Source: Endozoicomonas sp. G2_1 (GTDB lineage Bacteria > Pseudomonadota > Gammaproteobacteria > Enterobacterales > Alteromonadaceae). From it: a DNA stretch of 64,000 nt. The notes beneath the pieces are model-generated. The model saw only the letters and a program-made list of their open reading frames with translations, was not told where the DNA came from and made no database searches. The translations under genes were made by a program, and so were the position numbers. Positions 48,857-56,961 of the stretch are shown one piece after another. The DNA is taken from positions 169,878 to 233,877 of the forward strand of contig NZ_JAGHQT010000006.1 in NCBI RefSeq assembly GCF_017744155.1, read 5' to 3'. Numbering within the stretch: the stretch's first letter is position 1; the number at the start of each line of letters is the position of its first letter.

Positions 48857-50203
48857 CTATTGTGTAAACAAGCGGTCGTGGAGTTGTTCAACAATGGTAT
48901 TAGCATTCTCTTCTGGCACTAAGAAACAAAGGTTATTGCTGCTAGCACCATGACAAATTAAGCGGATATTGAAATCATTAATTTTTTGAAAAATATCTCG
49001 GCCTAATCCTTTGGCTGCATTTAAACCATTGCCGATGACCGCAACCAGCGACAAACCGTGCTCAACGGTGACTTCACAGAGTTGTTCAAGTTCTTCAACA
49101 ACGGCTTGGGTAATCAAATGCTGACTAGAGGCAGTTGGGTTGTCAAAAGTAAGCGCAACACTAATTTCACTAGTGGTAATTAAATCAACACTGAGCTCGT
49201 GCTTAGCTAAAATAGCAAATACTTTAGCTAAGAAGCCACTTGCGTGAAGCATTTCGGGGCTTTTTACCGTCACTAAGCTCTGCTGGCGGCGCAAGGCAAT
49301 TGAACGGTAGGTTGGTTTTGATGCTACTTCTTGTTGAATTCGCGTACCACCTTTTTCAGGCTCTTTACTTGAACCAACAAACACAGGAATGTTTTGACGC
49401 ATTGCCGGTATCAAGGTCGCAGGGTGCAATATTTTTGCGCCAAATGTCGCCATCTCGGCAGCTTCGCCAAAGCTGATCTCAGGAATTGAACGGGCTTGAT
49501 CGGTAATGCGAGGGTCGGTGGTAAATATGCCCTCAACATCGGTCCAAATAGCGAGTTTTGTTGCGTCTAATGCTTCAGCAAGCAATGCGGCACTGTAATC
49601 TGAACCACCGCGACCTAAAGTCGTGGTATAACCTAAACTGTCTTGACCAATAAAACCTTGAGTGACGACAATATGCTCTTGTAACAACGGCTGTAATACC
49701 GCTTGGCTTGCTTGTTTTAGTTGCTCAATATCAACATTTGCTTGGCCATAAGCACTGTTCGTTTTCATCACTTGTCTAACGTCAAATTGAATACCAGGTA
49801 AACCAATTGAACGCAGTACCTCAGCAAAAATTAATGAGCTCATCTGCTCACCGTAAGATAAAATCGCATCGGCGTTTTGCAAGCTGTAATGATTTGATTG
49901 TTGTTTCGCAAGCTCAGTTAGCTCGTTTAACAATAGAGCTATCTCGCGGTTTAGATCATGTTCGGCCGCGAGCTGTGCGGTAATATTGTGCTGAATCTCA
50001 CTAATACTTGTAATAATACTCGCTTGCTCAGCGGCAGGCACTTCGGCTTGGCTTAGACGTACCAAATAATTTGTGACGCCAGCACTGGCTGAGACCACAG
50101 CGGTACGACAATTTTCATCTTGTTTAATGATGTTGGCGCAACGCACCATTGCTTGATAATCGGCAACACTTGTGCCGCCAAACTTAGCTACCGTTAAAGA
50201 CAT
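48857..50203 (-). CDS. lysC: Lysine-sensitive aspartate kinase (AK III type)
   Basis: LysC phosphorylates aspartate, the first step toward lysine, threonine and methionine. The 448-aa product begins SLTVAKFGGTSVADYQAM (kinase motif KFGGTS). LGRGGSDYSAALLAEALDA lies near residue 200, and two C-terminal ACT domains (about 300-448) sense lysine. It is a stand-alone kinase, not fused to homoserine dehydrogenase. GGAGG lies 4 nt before the ATG. A lysine riboswitch upstream (50391-50595) indicates control of the gene by lysine at the RNA level in addition to allosteric feedback. Confidence 0.95.
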   Translation of the reverse strand: MSLTVAKFGGTSVADYQAMVRCANIIKQDENCRTAVVSASAGVTNYLVRLSQAEVPAAEQASIITSISEIQHNITAQLAAEHDLNREIALLLNELTELAKQQSNHYSLQNADAILSYGEQMSSLIFAEVLRSIGLPGIQFDVRQVMKTNSAYGQANVDIEQLKQASQAVLQPLLQEHIVVTQGFIGQDSLGYTTTLGRGGSDYSAALLAEALDATKLAIWTDVEGIFTTDPRITDQARSIPEISFGEAAEMATFGAKILHPATLIPAMRQNIPVFVGSSKEPEKGGTRIQQEVASKPTYRSIALRRQQSLVTVKSPEMLHASGFLAKVFAILAKHELSVDLITTSEISVALTFDNPTASSQHLITQAVVEELEQLCEVTVEHGLSLVAVIGNGLNAAKGLGRDIFQKINDFNIRLICHGASSNNLCFLVPEENANTIVEQLHDRLFTQ

Positions 50204-50353
50204 GATACCTCCACGCTAACTGAATTGATTAATAATGAGGTATTGAAAACAAACATATTTGTGACTGAAAACACGTAATAAAATCTCGCTATATGCAATA
50301 GCAATAGGCTAATGCAGATAAATTACGAAGAGCATGGCTGAATAAACCTGGTG

Positions 50354-50377
50354 AACGAGTGAACGCGGTCACTCGTT
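50354..50377 (-). promoter_or_regulatory. Hairpin downstream of the lysine riboswitch aptamer
   Basis: A perfect 9-bp stem (50354-50362 with 50369-50377, AACGAGTGA/TCACTCGTT) follows the aptamer's P1 strand by 13 nt. No T run follows on the minus strand, so it is not a standard terminator. It may be part of the expression platform. About 150 nt remain between it and the lysC start. Confidence 0.45.
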
Positions 50378-50390
50378 TGACAAATCTTCG

Positions 50391-50595
50391 CCAGAAGCTC
50401 TCCACCCTTATTGCCAACTGTGTCATCATTTGATTCACTTCACTTGACAATGGTGACAGTCGCCAGGATTCAACCTGGTCAACCGAGCCATAACCTGCCA
50501 CAAAGGTTATTACCCTCGGCGGTAAACTCCCTGATTTATCATCGTTAGAATTGTGCTTCTTCAGATAAACTGCCTAGTTTCCGCGCCTCTTCTGG
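50391..50595 (-). promoter_or_regulatory. Lysine riboswitch (L box) in the lysC leader
   Basis: Read on the minus strand, the leader opens CCAGAAGAGGCGCGG, the conserved L-box start. Later it contains GGGAGTTTACCGCCGAGG and, near its 3' end, AGGGTGGAGAGCTTCTGG. The first and last 7 nt (CCAGAAG/CTTCTGG) pair perfectly as helix P1. Internal stem CCAGG-TTGAAT-CCTGG (minus strand near 50475) matches the pattern of the E. coli lysC aptamer. The aptamer binds lysine and turns lysC down. The switching mechanism is not obvious, as no terminator is visible before the ATG. Confidence 0.9.
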
Positions 50596-50630
50596 TGCTT
50601 TTATCGCGATTAAACGCTAAAAGCGCTGTT

Positions 50631-50659
50631 ATTAAACATTAATCTGCCACCAAATTCAA
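50631..50659 (-). promoter_or_regulatory. lysC promoter
   Basis: On the minus strand TTGAAT (50654-50659) is followed after exactly 17 nt by TTTAAT (50631-50636). Transcription would begin near 50624, just before the riboswitch aptamer. Confidence 0.6.
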
Positions 50660-50735
50660 TAGCCTTTTAGACGTCTATTTGATTTAAGGCAAATATTTTT
50701 CATCATTTAGAAAAAAAGACAAAGCGATCAAAAAC

Positions 50736-50745
50736 TTGTTATAGT
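50736..50745 (+). promoter_or_regulatory. elyC promoter, extended -10
   Basis: TTGTTATAGT (50736-50745) contains TG-N-TATAGT, an extended -10 element, 36 bp before the elyC ATG. No strong -35 element is seen. Confidence 0.45.
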
Positions 50746-50781
50746 CTAGCGATAAGCTTTACGCGTTATTTTGTCAGTATC

Positions 50782-51537
50782 ATGGATTTATTTCTCTTAA
50801 AAAAACTCATTGGCACCCTCATTATGCCAATCAATCTTGTCTTGATTTTACTGCTGATTAGTATCCTCACAAAAAAGCTAAAGCCCAAAATAAGTTTTTA
50901 CAGCCTATTATCTGCAACCGGTTTATTGTTTCTCTCTGCATTTCCGCCAGTTGCTAATTGGTTAACTTATCCACTAGAGCATCAATACGAAAGCTTTAGC
51001 TACGCTAGTAAACCGGTCGACTACATCATTATTTTGGGCTGCGGTCACACCAGTGATGCCAGCTTACCAGCAACCAGTGAGCTTTGGAGTTGCTCATTAG
51101 AGCGACTGGTAGAAGGTATACGGATTTATCGACAAAACCCCAATGCGTATATGATTACTTCCGGCTACGGCGGCGATACAGTTAGCAATGCGGAAAAAGT
51201 CAAGCAAGCGGCAATGCTATTAGGGGTTCCTGAACGAAAAATTATCACTGAAAATTTCCCGCAAGATACCGAAGAAGAAGCTGAACTCATTGCGCCAAGA
51301 ATCAAAGGCAAAACAGCGGTGTTAGTCACAAATGCCTATCATATGCCACGCGCCGTTACTTTCTTTAAACAACAAGGTGTTGAAGTTATTCCAGCGCCCG
51401 CGAGTCACACAACTAATAGTGATACCAAGCGAGAAAAGCACTGGGGTTATTTTATGCCAAGCGCGAGGTCTTTAAATAAAACTACGCGCTCTTGGTACGA
51501 ACGTCTTGGTCAACTATGGCAATGGTTAAAAAGCTAG
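50782..51537 (+). CDS. elyC: Envelope biogenesis factor ElyC (DUF218 family)
   Basis: ElyC is an inner-membrane protein needed for normal peptidoglycan precursor supply at low temperature in E. coli. The 251-aa product has two N-terminal membrane helices (about 8-27 and 37-57). The DUF218 domain shows YIIILGCGHTSD, TSGYGGDTVSNAEKV, PQDTEEEAELI and VTNAYHMPRAVTFF. It ends GQLWQWLKS like the E. coli protein (GRIWQWLKG), which favours ElyC over SanA or YdcF. It converges with the Nif3-like gene, with the stop codons overlapping by 4 nt. Confidence 0.85.
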   Translation: MDLFLLKKLIGTLIMPINLVLILLLISILTKKLKPKISFYSLLSATGLLFLSAFPPVANWLTYPLEHQYESFSYASKPVDYIIILGCGHTSDASLPATSELWSCSLERLVEGIRIYRQNPNAYMITSGYGGDTVSNAEKVKQAAMLLGVPERKIITENFPQDTEEEAELIAPRIKGKTAVLVTNAYHMPRAVTFFKQQGVEVIPAPASHTTNSDTKREKHWGYFMPSARSLNKTTRSWYERLGQLWQWLKS

Positions 51538-52292
51538 ATAGGATTATCAATATCAATAAACTCAACCGCTAAACCGGTTTCTTGAGCTAAGTGTTGACCG
51601 AGTGCTTTAACGCCATAACGCTCGGTCGCATGATGGCCGGCGGCGAAAAAGTGGATATCCATTTCGTGCGCGACGTGAGTTGTTTGTTCAGAGCCCTCGC
51701 CGCTAATAAAGGCATCAATGCCCTGCTCGGCAGCTAGCTCAATATAACTTTGACCGCCACCAGTGCACCAAGCGACGGTTTTAATTGGTTTGTTTGAAGG
51801 CGGAGCAATGTGCAATGGCGCTCTTGCTAAACGCTGATTGATACGGCTCGCCAGCGCCTCTCCCGAAATAGCGTCAGCTAATTGCCCTTGAATCGCGACA
51901 CTTTTATCGTTACCAAGCTCGAGCGGCCCAGTTACTGTTATGTCTAGCAACTGAGCGAGTTGTGCGTTATTACCCAGCTCGGGGTGGATATCTAACGGCA
52001 AATGATAGGCAAACAAATTAATATCATTATCCAGCAATGCTTTGATCCGTTTGTGCTTCATACCACGGATAACATACGATTCATTTTTCCAAAAATAGCC
52101 GTGGTGAACCAAAATGGCGTCAGCATTTTGCGCAATCGCTGCGTTAATCAATGCCTCAGTAGCAGTAACGCCGCTAACGACCTTGTTAATCTCTTTTTTG
52201 CCTTGTATTTGCAAACCGTTGGGGCAAAAGTCTCTAATTTGTTCAGGTTTTAGTAATTGATTTAAGTAATTTTCTAATTCACTAGCTAACAT
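51534..52292 (-). CDS. Nif3-like dinuclear metal-centre protein (YbgI/DUF34)
   Basis: A 252-aa cytoplasmic protein of the Nif3/YbgI family, which forms toroidal hexamers with a dinuclear metal site. Ligand motifs are ILVHHGYFW (HH), LFAYHLPLDIHPELGNN (H, D) and, toward the C-terminus, HFFAAGHHATERYGV (H and E). DFCPNGLQIQG is typical of the N-terminus. The role may be GTP cyclohydrolase-like or metal-insertion related; not settled for this family. Confidence 0.9.
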   Translation of the reverse strand: MLASELENYLNQLLKPEQIRDFCPNGLQIQGKKEINKVVSGVTATEALINAAIAQNADAILVHHGYFWKNESYVIRGMKHKRIKALLDNDINLFAYHLPLDIHPELGNNAQLAQLLDITVTGPLELGNDKSVAIQGQLADAISGEALASRINQRLARAPLHIAPPSNKPIKTVAWCTGGGQSYIELAAEQGIDAFISGEGSEQTTHVAHEMDIHFFAAGHHATERYGVKALGQHLAQETGLAVEFIDIDNPI

Positions 52293-52344
52293 ATTTTTAT
52301 ACTTTAAATAAGATTTACCACTCGGATAGTCACACGAGTGATGT

Positions 52345-53097
52345 TTATTGGTTGATTTTATTTGACGAATTCATCGGTGATACTTTAACCGGCTGAAACT
52401 TAGGTCGAATACGCCACTTGGGTTTTATTGGCGTTAGTGGATGTTGTCGTTTTTTGGCTACAATAATATAAATCGAACCCAGACGCGAAAAAAAGTTATC
52501 GCAAAGTTGTTGCCAGGTTTGGCCAACGACGCCGAGTTCACTGCTTTTAGCTAGCATGGAGTGAATGTGACGGCTATCAGACAAGATTTCGTAGCCCATT
52601 AAATGAAGCCAATCTTTAACCCGAAGCGGTGAAAAAAAACGTTCATTCCACGGTAGTTGCTGCCGCCTAAACGGAACTAACTTGTTCAAACCAGCGAAAC
52701 TAAAGGGGTTATAGCCGGTAATCACCAAATAGCCATTGGGAATCAGTACTCTGTCCGCTTCTCTGACAACGTGATGTGGATCAACAGTAAATTCCAGCGC
52801 ATGAGCCAACAAGCAAACATCTACGCTATGCTCCAACAAAGGTAAATCATCAATATCGGCAATAACATCTGCACTTTTGCCACTTGGCGCTAACTTTACT
52901 TGATGTTTTATCGTACTCGATTCGGTGGCAATACACCCACTAAGCGCACCAATTTTCAATAAGTGATAACCGAAAAACTTAGGCCACCAAGTTTCAAGTT
53001 CAGCGCTAAGTACTTGTTTAATGTAATCACCATTGGGCAATTCTTGCCATTGTTCTGGTGATTTGGGTTGGCGAAATGCCAACGCAGGTTTCATCAT
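52345..53097 (-). CDS. SAM-dependent methyltransferase (YafS-like)
   Basis: A 250-aa class I methyltransferase of the Methyltransf_11 type. HLLKIGALSG corresponds to a weak motif I, IDDLPLLEHSVDVCLLAHAL to motif post I/II, and READRVLIPNGYLVITGYNPFS to motif III. The conserved glycine loop of motif I is degenerate. It is divergent from gloB, the same arrangement as yafS-gloB in E. coli. Substrate unknown. Two ATGs in tandem (53097, 53094) could start it. Confidence 0.8.
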   Translation of the reverse strand: MMKPALAFRQPKSPEQWQELPNGDYIKQVLSAELETWWPKFFGYHLLKIGALSGCIATESSTIKHQVKLAPSGKSADVIADIDDLPLLEHSVDVCLLAHALEFTVDPHHVVREADRVLIPNGYLVITGYNPFSFAGLNKLVPFRRQQLPWNERFFSPLRVKDWLHLMGYEILSDSRHIHSMLAKSSELGVVGQTWQQLCDNFFSRLGSIYIIVAKKRQHPLTPIKPKWRIRPKFQPVKVSPMNSSNKINQ

Positions 53098-53152
53098 AGT
53101 AAAAAATTCTTATAATGGTGCTCGTATTGTCAGTATTTATTGAGTAACAAGC

Positions 53153-53938
53153 ATGGTCAAAAGTCAACTAAGTGTTAACCCTATTCGCGCCTTTAACGAT
53201 AATTATATCTGGTTAATCAGCAATGTTCAGAGCAAAGATGTGGTTTTAGTCGATCCAGGCGATGCTGACGTTTGCATCCAACACTTAACAGCTAACCACT
53301 TAAATCTAGCGGCAATTTTAATTACTCATCACCACAAAGACCACACGGGCGGCATTAAAAAATTAAAAGCAGCATACCCAAATATCAGCATCTACGGCCC
53401 TGCTCGTGAAAATATTGATGGCTTAACCGACAAACTGAGTGAAGCCGATCAGGTTGCTATCTGCGCGCTTGGCATTAGTTTTAACATTATTGATGTCCCT
53501 GGCCACACCGCCGGACATATCGCTTATTATCATCCAGAAATGTTGTTTTGTGGCGATACCCTATTTTCAGGCGGCTGCGGACGATTGTTTGAAGGTACGG
53601 CAGAACAAATGGCTACATCATTAAACAAGCTCGCCAAACTACCACCGCAAACGCCAGTTTATTGTACGCACGAATACACCTTGGCCAACCTCAATTTTGC
53701 TTTAAAGATAGAGCCAAACAATCAAGTATTGGCCGACTACCACAACAAAGTTACTGAGCTGAGACAGCAAGATCTTATTACGTTACCCAGTAATATTGGC
53801 CACGAGTTGGCAGTTAACCCCTTCTTGCGCTGTGACAGCCCTGAAGTAATAAATACCGCAAAAGCGAATACCGAGCAGCCGTTAACCAACCAAGCAGAAA
53901 TTTTTGCCGTTATTAGACGGCTTAAAGACAATGCCTAG
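53153..53938 (+). CDS. gloB: Hydroxyacylglutathione hydrolase (glyoxalase II)
   Basis: GloB hydrolyses S-lactoylglutathione to lactate and glutathione, completing methylglyoxal detoxification. The 261-aa metallo-beta-lactamase-fold enzyme has the THHHKDHTGG metal motif (about 60-70), DVPGHTAGHIAYY, FCGDTLFSGGCGRLFEGT and YCTHEYTLANLNFA, which supply both metal sites. The C-terminal NPFLRCDSPEV is the glutathione-binding region typical of glyoxalase II. Length is normal. Confidence 0.96.
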   Translation: MVKSQLSVNPIRAFNDNYIWLISNVQSKDVVLVDPGDADVCIQHLTANHLNLAAILITHHHKDHTGGIKKLKAAYPNISIYGPARENIDGLTDKLSEADQVAICALGISFNIIDVPGHTAGHIAYYHPEMLFCGDTLFSGGCGRLFEGTAEQMATSLNKLAKLPPQTPVYCTHEYTLANLNFALKIEPNNQVLADYHNKVTELRQQDLITLPSNIGHELAVNPFLRCDSPEVINTAKANTEQPLTNQAEIFAVIRRLKDNA

Positions 53939-54033
53939 TATGGTTTACAAAACATTAACTGTTACCAATTTACGCTTGAAAGTGTGATTTAAATCAGTAA
54001 CACTTGGCGGCTCGTTAATCGGTTCAAAATTTT

Positions 54034-55692
54034 ATGAAGTACTTTTCTCCAAGCATAGTGTCTGCCGGCGTATTCGCGGCAATTTTTCTCTCTGGTTGCC
54101 AAACCACTGCTTTTAAACAAGATGACGACAATCAAACCAATCAAGAAATTGCCCTTGTCGATATCGCATCCCCAAGTGAAATCAGCCAAATATTGCTGAC
54201 CGATCCCGCTATCGATGTTGTCCACCCAGTTGCTGATGTCGACTTCACCCTTACCGATCAACAGCTTATCGTAGAAGACGATATTTGGCAGCGAATTCGC
54301 AACGGCCTCAGTTTTGATATACCGCATAACCGCAGAGTATTGGCACAGCGCAATTGGTACGCCAAACATCCGAAGTATTTAGATCGCGTCGCTAAACGCG
54401 CTGAGCCTTTTATGCACTATATTGTTGAACAGCTTGATGCCAACGATATTCCTCTTGAAATCGCGTTACTACCAATTGTTGAAAGTGCCTTTGACCCGTT
54501 CGCCTACTCTCACGGCCGCGCCTCAGGTATGTGGCAATTTGTCCCCGATACCGGTAAACGCTTTGGCATGAAGCAAAACTGGTGGTATGACGGTCGCCGA
54601 GACGTTATTGCTTCAACTGACGGCGCCATCAAATATTTAAAGTATCTTCACAAGTTCTTTGACGGCGATTGGTTACTCGCACTGGCCGCATATAATTCTG
54701 GTGAAGGTCGTGTCCGCAGAGCAGTTAAAAACAATGCTCGCAAAAACAAACCAACCGATTTTTGGTCACTCGACTTACCGAAGGAAACCCGCGCATACGT
54801 GCCTAAATTACTGGCATTGGCAGATATCGTTAAGCAACCGGAAACCTTTGGTATCAAGCTATACGAAATTGAAAATGGCCCTGTTATTAGTTTAGTCGAC
54901 ATTAAATCTCAGCTCGACTTAGCCAAAGCAGCTGAACTTGCCGATTTATCACTGACTGAGTTACAACGTCTTAATCCGGGTTTTAACCGCTGGGCGACCG
55001 ATCCCAATGGCCCTCACTATTTGGTGATTCCAAAAGTTAAACAGCAAAATTTCGAACAAGCACTTAATAAGCTGCCAAAAGATCAACGTTTAGCATGGCA
55101 ACGCTACCAAATTAAACAAGGCGATAGTTTGGGTAAAATCGCCCAGAAATTTCACACCAGCATTAGTTTAATTAAGCAGGTCAATAAAATTAAGGGCACC
55201 AATATTCGCGCAGGCAAACACTTGCTCATTCCTGTCGCCACTCAATCGCTAGACAATTACATTTTGTCTGCTGGCCAACGCCTGGCTAAAACGCAAGCTA
55301 AAACTCAGGCTGGCACCAAAATCAGTCACACAGTTAAACGCGGTGATACCTTGTGGGACATTTCTCGTAAGTACAAAGTCTCAACAAGGCAAATTGCCAA
55401 GTGGAATGGGATGGCGCCACGCGACACCATTAAACCCGGTCAAAAATTAGTAATTTGGCAAAAAAACTCAACGGTAAAAACCAGCCAAATCGCTAAGACT
55501 AAACCGACAGAGCAAGCGATTATGCGCAACATTACCTATGTTGTCCGTCGCGGTGATTCATTCGCCCGAATTGCCAACAAATTTAATGTCAGCATCCGCG
55601 ATATCGAGCGTTGGAACAGCTTGAGTCGCAAAAAGTATTTACAACCGGGTCAACGTTTAAAACTCAATGTTGATATCACCAATAATATCTAG
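54034..55692 (+). CDS. mltD: Membrane-bound lytic murein transglycosylase D
   Basis: MltD cleaves peptidoglycan glycan strands to 1,6-anhydro ends. The 552-aa product begins with a lipoprotein signal and lipobox (FLSGC, Cys near 22), so it is anchored in the outer membrane. The SLT domain (about 120-250) has IVESAFDPFAYSHGRASGMW with the catalytic Glu, and ALAAYNSGEGRVRRAV. Three LysM repeats follow (about 365-405, 435-475 and 500-545), each opening like YQIKQGDSLGKIAQKF, HTVKRGDTLWDISRKY and YVVRRGDSFARIANKF. It follows gloB after 95 bp. Confidence 0.95.
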   Translation: MKYFSPSIVSAGVFAAIFLSGCQTTAFKQDDDNQTNQEIALVDIASPSEISQILLTDPAIDVVHPVADVDFTLTDQQLIVEDDIWQRIRNGLSFDIPHNRRVLAQRNWYAKHPKYLDRVAKRAEPFMHYIVEQLDANDIPLEIALLPIVESAFDPFAYSHGRASGMWQFVPDTGKRFGMKQNWWYDGRRDVIASTDGAIKYLKYLHKFFDGDWLLALAAYNSGEGRVRRAVKNNARKNKPTDFWSLDLPKETRAYVPKLLALADIVKQPETFGIKLYEIENGPVISLVDIKSQLDLAKAAELADLSLTELQRLNPGFNRWATDPNGPHYLVIPKVKQQNFEQALNKLPKDQRLAWQRYQIKQGDSLGKIAQKFHTSISLIKQVNKIKGTNIRAGKHLLIPVATQSLDNYILSAGQRLAKTQAKTQAGTKISHTVKRGDTLWDISRKYKVSTRQIAKWNGMAPRDTIKPGQKLVIWQKNSTVKTSQIAKTKPTEQAIMRNITYVVRRGDSFARIANKFNVSIRDIERWNSLSRKKYLQPGQRLKLNVDITNNI

Positions 55693-55701
55693 CATTAATA
55701 A

Positions 55702-55730
55702 ATGCCGTGCCTAAATTTTAGGTACGGCAT
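55702..55730. terminator. Hairpin between mltD and the C15-like gene
   Basis: A 14-position stem with one mismatch (55702-55715 with 55717-55730, ATGCCGTGCCTAAA/TTTAGGTACGGCAT) lies between convergent genes and overlaps the stop of the C15-like gene. T runs after it are weak on both strands. Confidence 0.4.
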
Positions 55731-56916
55731 AAGTCAACATCGCTTTAATTTGTTTGACAATATCAGGAGTGGTTTCAGGCGCAAATGCCTTAATTCTCGG
55801 AGTATGGATATGGCCAACGGGCAATACAGGGTTGTGTAAATCGCGCAGTCGAATACTTCGATACGAGATTTCATTAGACAAATAGCCACCACCCGAGCCT
55901 TCAACAGATATTTGCTGCCTTAACTCACGCAAATATTTAGGCGCTTGCTGATCGTGCAATTTACCGCCAGTCGTTGTAACGTTGTGATTATCATTAATCG
56001 CAAAACGTCCAACAGCGCGTTTCATTGCCTCAACCGGTAAGCTAAATTCAACAAATTCACTGCCGGTTAATGGCTTGCCGCGCAATAACGGAATTTTTGG
56101 ATTTTTCGAATCTGCACCGGTATAAATATTGAGATTGTCTGGCGCTTTGGCACTGCGACGTAAGCCGGGAAAGCGCTCAAGATCAAAGTCATCCCGCCCC
56201 ATGCTAATCGTCACTATCATATCGACTTTGCCACGACCAATATGTGGCTCCAGTAATTCCTCTATCATGCCTTGATCAAAATCGGCGAAGCGAACTGGAA
56301 TAATTAAACTTTCAATTTCCGCACTTTTACCGTCGCTACTGACAACGATGTCATCAAGTGCCAATACTGCTGCGCCAGAAGGGTTACTTTGATCGATATT
56401 GCGATCGAGAAAGAATGGGTCAAAACCTGTGATCAATATTTTTTTATCGGTTTTCTTATCAAATACAACATCGCTTTGACCGCGACTTAGCAGTGATAAC
56501 TGCCATAGTAACTTTTGTTGCTGGTATGGCAATAACTCTTGAAATAACGGCAATTGGCGCATTGCTTTAAACATTTTTAAACGCGCCCAATACAAACTGC
56601 GATCGTCAAAAGCTTCGCTGTTCTTCACTTGCTTAACACCTGCTTGCCAAATTGCTTTGCCGTGGCGAATAACCAATTGGGTTAAACTGGTGTAACTTTG
56701 TGCTTTTCCCAGCAGATCTTCAAACTCACTTACTTGCTTATCAAGGCGGTTAACAACGATCGGCATCACCTGGCTGGCTTTGGTTAAACGCAACTCTTCT
56801 ACGGTCAGTGCTTGGTAGTCATTTTGGCCATAGCTATTCGCACTCCAGATCGCGCAAATAAGCGGCATAACGGCTGTAGCCAGCGCTAGAATGGTTTTGT
56901 TAACTTTAAACTTCAT
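55711..56916 (-). CDS. Exported pyroglutamyl-peptidase (C15)-like protein with Ser in place of Cys
   Basis: A 401-aa protein with an N-terminal signal (LALATAVMPLICAIWSANSYG) and a helical region to about 155. A domain resembling C15 pyroglutamyl peptidases then begins: KILITGFDPFFLDRN with NPSGAAVLALDD. The Glu of the C15 triad appears kept (GRDDFDLERF) and the His is in GHIHTPRI (H371). The nucleophilic Cys position (AGxYLCN in C15) reads GGGYLSNEISYRS, with Ser347. It is about twice the length of classical enzymes. It may be a serine variant or a non-peptidase; activity cannot be assumed. Confidence 0.65.
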   Translation of the reverse strand: MKFKVNKTILALATAVMPLICAIWSANSYGQNDYQALTVEELRLTKASQVMPIVVNRLDKQVSEFEDLLGKAQSYTSLTQLVIRHGKAIWQAGVKQVKNSEAFDDRSLYWARLKMFKAMRQLPLFQELLPYQQQKLLWQLSLLSRGQSDVVFDKKTDKKILITGFDPFFLDRNIDQSNPSGAAVLALDDIVVSSDGKSAEIESLIIPVRFADFDQGMIEELLEPHIGRGKVDMIVTISMGRDDFDLERFPGLRRSAKAPDNLNIYTGADSKNPKIPLLRGKPLTGSEFVEFSLPVEAMKRAVGRFAINDNHNVTTTGGKLHDQQAPKYLRELRQQISVEGSGGGYLSNEISYRSIRLRDLHNPVLPVGHIHTPRIKAFAPETTPDIVKQIKAMLTYAVPKI

Positions 56917-56961
56917 CTAATTTTCCCAACATTAATCCAGTTTATGGTTGCAGCGATAAGC

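Noticed and set aside
50289..50501. A 70-codon minus-strand frame upstream of lysC
   Set aside because: It lies inside the lysine riboswitch and its downstream hairpin, and the protein has no recognisable features. The RNA structure explains the sequence.
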